Assembly (NCBI GenBank): GCA_963828285.1
Contig: CAWHEB010000005.1
Location: forward strand, 124,001 to 188,000
From: DAIOEK01 sp963828285
GTDB taxonomy: Bacteria > Chloroflexota > Anaerolineae > Anaerolineales > Anaerolineaceae
Direction of reading: 5' to 3'
DNA length: 64,000 nucleotides
In this document: piece by piece, positions 63,270 to 64,000 of the stretch
Layout: every line of letters starts with the position of its first letter
Position numbering within the stretch: the stretch's first letter is position 1
Position numbers and translations under genes: made by a program
Notes under the pieces: model-generated
Told to the model about the DNA's origin: nothing
Database searches by the model: none
Seen by the model: the letters and a program-made list of their open reading frames with translations, nothing else

Positions 63270-63872
63270 TCAGACCATAACACTAAACTGACAGGGTAAT
63301 TCGATCCTGTCATAACGGGTGTGAATTAATTTGACCGGACAGCCAAGCGTGTATTCGAGGGCTTTCCGGTCAAATTCGCATAATTCAGGGTGATTCGCAA
63401 TTAGATTGATATATGGACATTGATGAAATAAAACTATAGGTGCTTGGGGTCGTGCCTCCCAGACTGCATCATATCCCTTTTGCTGGAAAGCCAGAATGGT
63501 CTTCATGATCCGCTGAGTTTTGGTGAAGTAGTTGTGTTGTTCCTGTAAAAATACAGTTTTGATCAACTCTTCCAGTTTAGCATCATCATTTTCATTAATT
63601 AGCTTCGCTAACAATTTTAGCAGAACTAGAAATAACGGGTTTTCAGAAAATGGTGCAGAAGAGCTGGTTGACATATACCTTGCGGATGGCCTGCCGCGTT
63701 CTTTGGAGGATGTTTTATCCACTTCAAAGATCAATCCCAACCGGGCTAATTTTGTGATATGGTAGCGAACATCAGCCTGGGATAATTTCATGGAGGCAGC
63801 GATATCTCTCGAAGGAACCGGTCCATCTTTCCGAATCAGATCGAGGATCATATCTGCTGTTGTCTTCTCCAT
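63270..63872 (-). CDS. SufR-like HTH regulator with C-terminal cysteine motif
   Basis: A 200-residue regulator. The N-terminal winged helix (DGPVPSRDIAASMKLSQADVRYHITKLARLGLIFEV) is followed by a basic wing (ERGRPSARY) and a helical middle. The C-terminal segment HQCPYINLIANHPELCEFDRKALEYTLGC has three cysteines in the pattern of SufR and related iron-sulfur-sensing repressors. It is convergent with glmS. The intergenic space to the divergent, mostly unseen gene carries a perfect inverted repeat, so autoregulation and control of that neighbour are likely. A Suf operon is one candidate target. Confidence 0.85.
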   Translation of the reverse strand: MEKTTADMILDLIRKDGPVPSRDIAASMKLSQADVRYHITKLARLGLIFEVDKTSSKERGRPSARYMSTSSSAPFSENPLFLVLLKLLAKLINENDDAKLEELIKTVFLQEQHNYFTKTQRIMKTILAFQQKGYDAVWEARPQAPIVLFHQCPYINLIANHPELCEFDRKALEYTLGCPVKLIHTRYDRIELPCQFSVMV

Positions 63873-63883
63873 ATGGATATTGT

Positions 63884-63923
63884 AGCATTAATTACGCAAA
63901 ATATATTTATCGTAATTAATGCT
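63884..63923. promoter_or_regulatory. Perfect 13-bp inverted repeat, probable operator
   Basis: AGCATTAATTACG (63884-63896) and CGTAATTAATGCT (63911-63923) are perfect complements with a 14-base AT-rich spacer. The right arm touches the -35 box of the plus-strand promoter. The left arm meets a TACAAT (-10 on the minus strand, 63884-63879) for the regulator gene. Binding here would block both. Confidence 0.75.
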
Positions 63924-63950
63924 TGACAGCCCCTGATCTATGGATACAAT
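63923..63950 (+). promoter_or_regulatory. Promoter of a gene starting at 63997
   Basis: A perfect TTGACA (63923-63928), a 16-base spacer and TACAAT (63945-63950). A CGGAG site (63986-63990) and an ATG at 63997 follow, and the window ends there, so the product is unknown. Confidence 0.8.
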
Positions 63951-64000
63951 GAGTACTGGTAAGGAAAATCTGTTCGACCAATCCCCGGAGTATCCTATGA

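Noticed and set aside
1..64000. CRISPR arrays, insertion sequences or prophage
   Set aside because: No regular direct repeats, transposase motifs, terminal inverted repeats or phage structural genes were seen by eye.

Overview
The window looks like a chromosomal stretch of a Gram-negative-type or monoderm anaerobe, most likely a Chloroflexota bacterium of the Anaerolineae type. This placement is an inference. It rests on a SHMT-GcvT fusion, an F1-only atpAGDC cluster with an insertion-bearing alpha subunit, F420 biosynthesis genes, many large molybdenum hydroxylases and a Ser/Thr kinase with a PQQ-type propeller. Coding density is high. I see no insertion sequences, phage genes or CRISPR arrays.

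Layout. 1-8.0 kb: a partial aminotransferase, a GlyA-GcvT fusion, a lysophospholipase-like hydrolase, a GNAT enzyme, an M29 aminopeptidase, CorA and an orphan small protein. 8.0-8.45 kb: RNase P RNA (minus strand) with a clear promoter. 8.5-15.1 kb: a phosphosignalling run of Ser/Thr kinase with an 8-bladed propeller, PP2C phosphatase, J-domain-VWA protein, zinc-ribbon-FHA protein, a small unknown, an OmpR-type regulator and a NarL-type regulator. 15.1-22.9 kb (minus): a housekeeping run with AP endonuclease, dgkA, ybeY, a PgpH-like HD protein, yqeY, a Het-C/PLC-like protein, comEA, DUF1385 and an M20 dipeptidase. 23-27.6 kb: atpAGDC. Then an MreB homologue, a membrane protein, an MFS transporter, tRNA-Val, a yebC-ruvC-trmH-ruvA operon, a FAH hydrolase and two signalling proteins (EAL-HDOD; haem-motif GGDEF).

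37.4-61.1 kb is the most distinctive part: about 24 kb of co-directional, tightly packed genes. It holds three molybdenum hydroxylases, each with a different subunit fusion pattern. It also holds the accessory genes of selenium-dependent molybdenum hydroxylases (ssnA, xdhC, yqeB, a yqeC-mocA fusion and a second mocA-like gene). In the middle sits an F420 block: NADPH:F420 reductase, cofE, a 2H phosphoesterase, cofD, cofC and an LLM-class oxidoreductase. A strongly base-paired RNA leader lies directly before the first gene. The layout suggests purine or N-heterocycle hydroxylation coupled to an F420 electron carrier pool.

61.1-64 kb: a glmS ribozyme and glmS, then a convergent SufR-like regulator with a perfect 13-bp inverted repeat between it and a divergent promoter that leaves the window.

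Six genes (glyA-gcvT, ybeY, DUF1385, an MFS transporter, one xanthine-dehydrogenase-type gene and an inorganic pyrophosphatase) are each broken by what looks like one extra base, three of them at short homopolymers. Because both halves are intact and conserved in every case, sequencing or assembly error is the simplest explanation. I annotate them as single genes with corrected spans.
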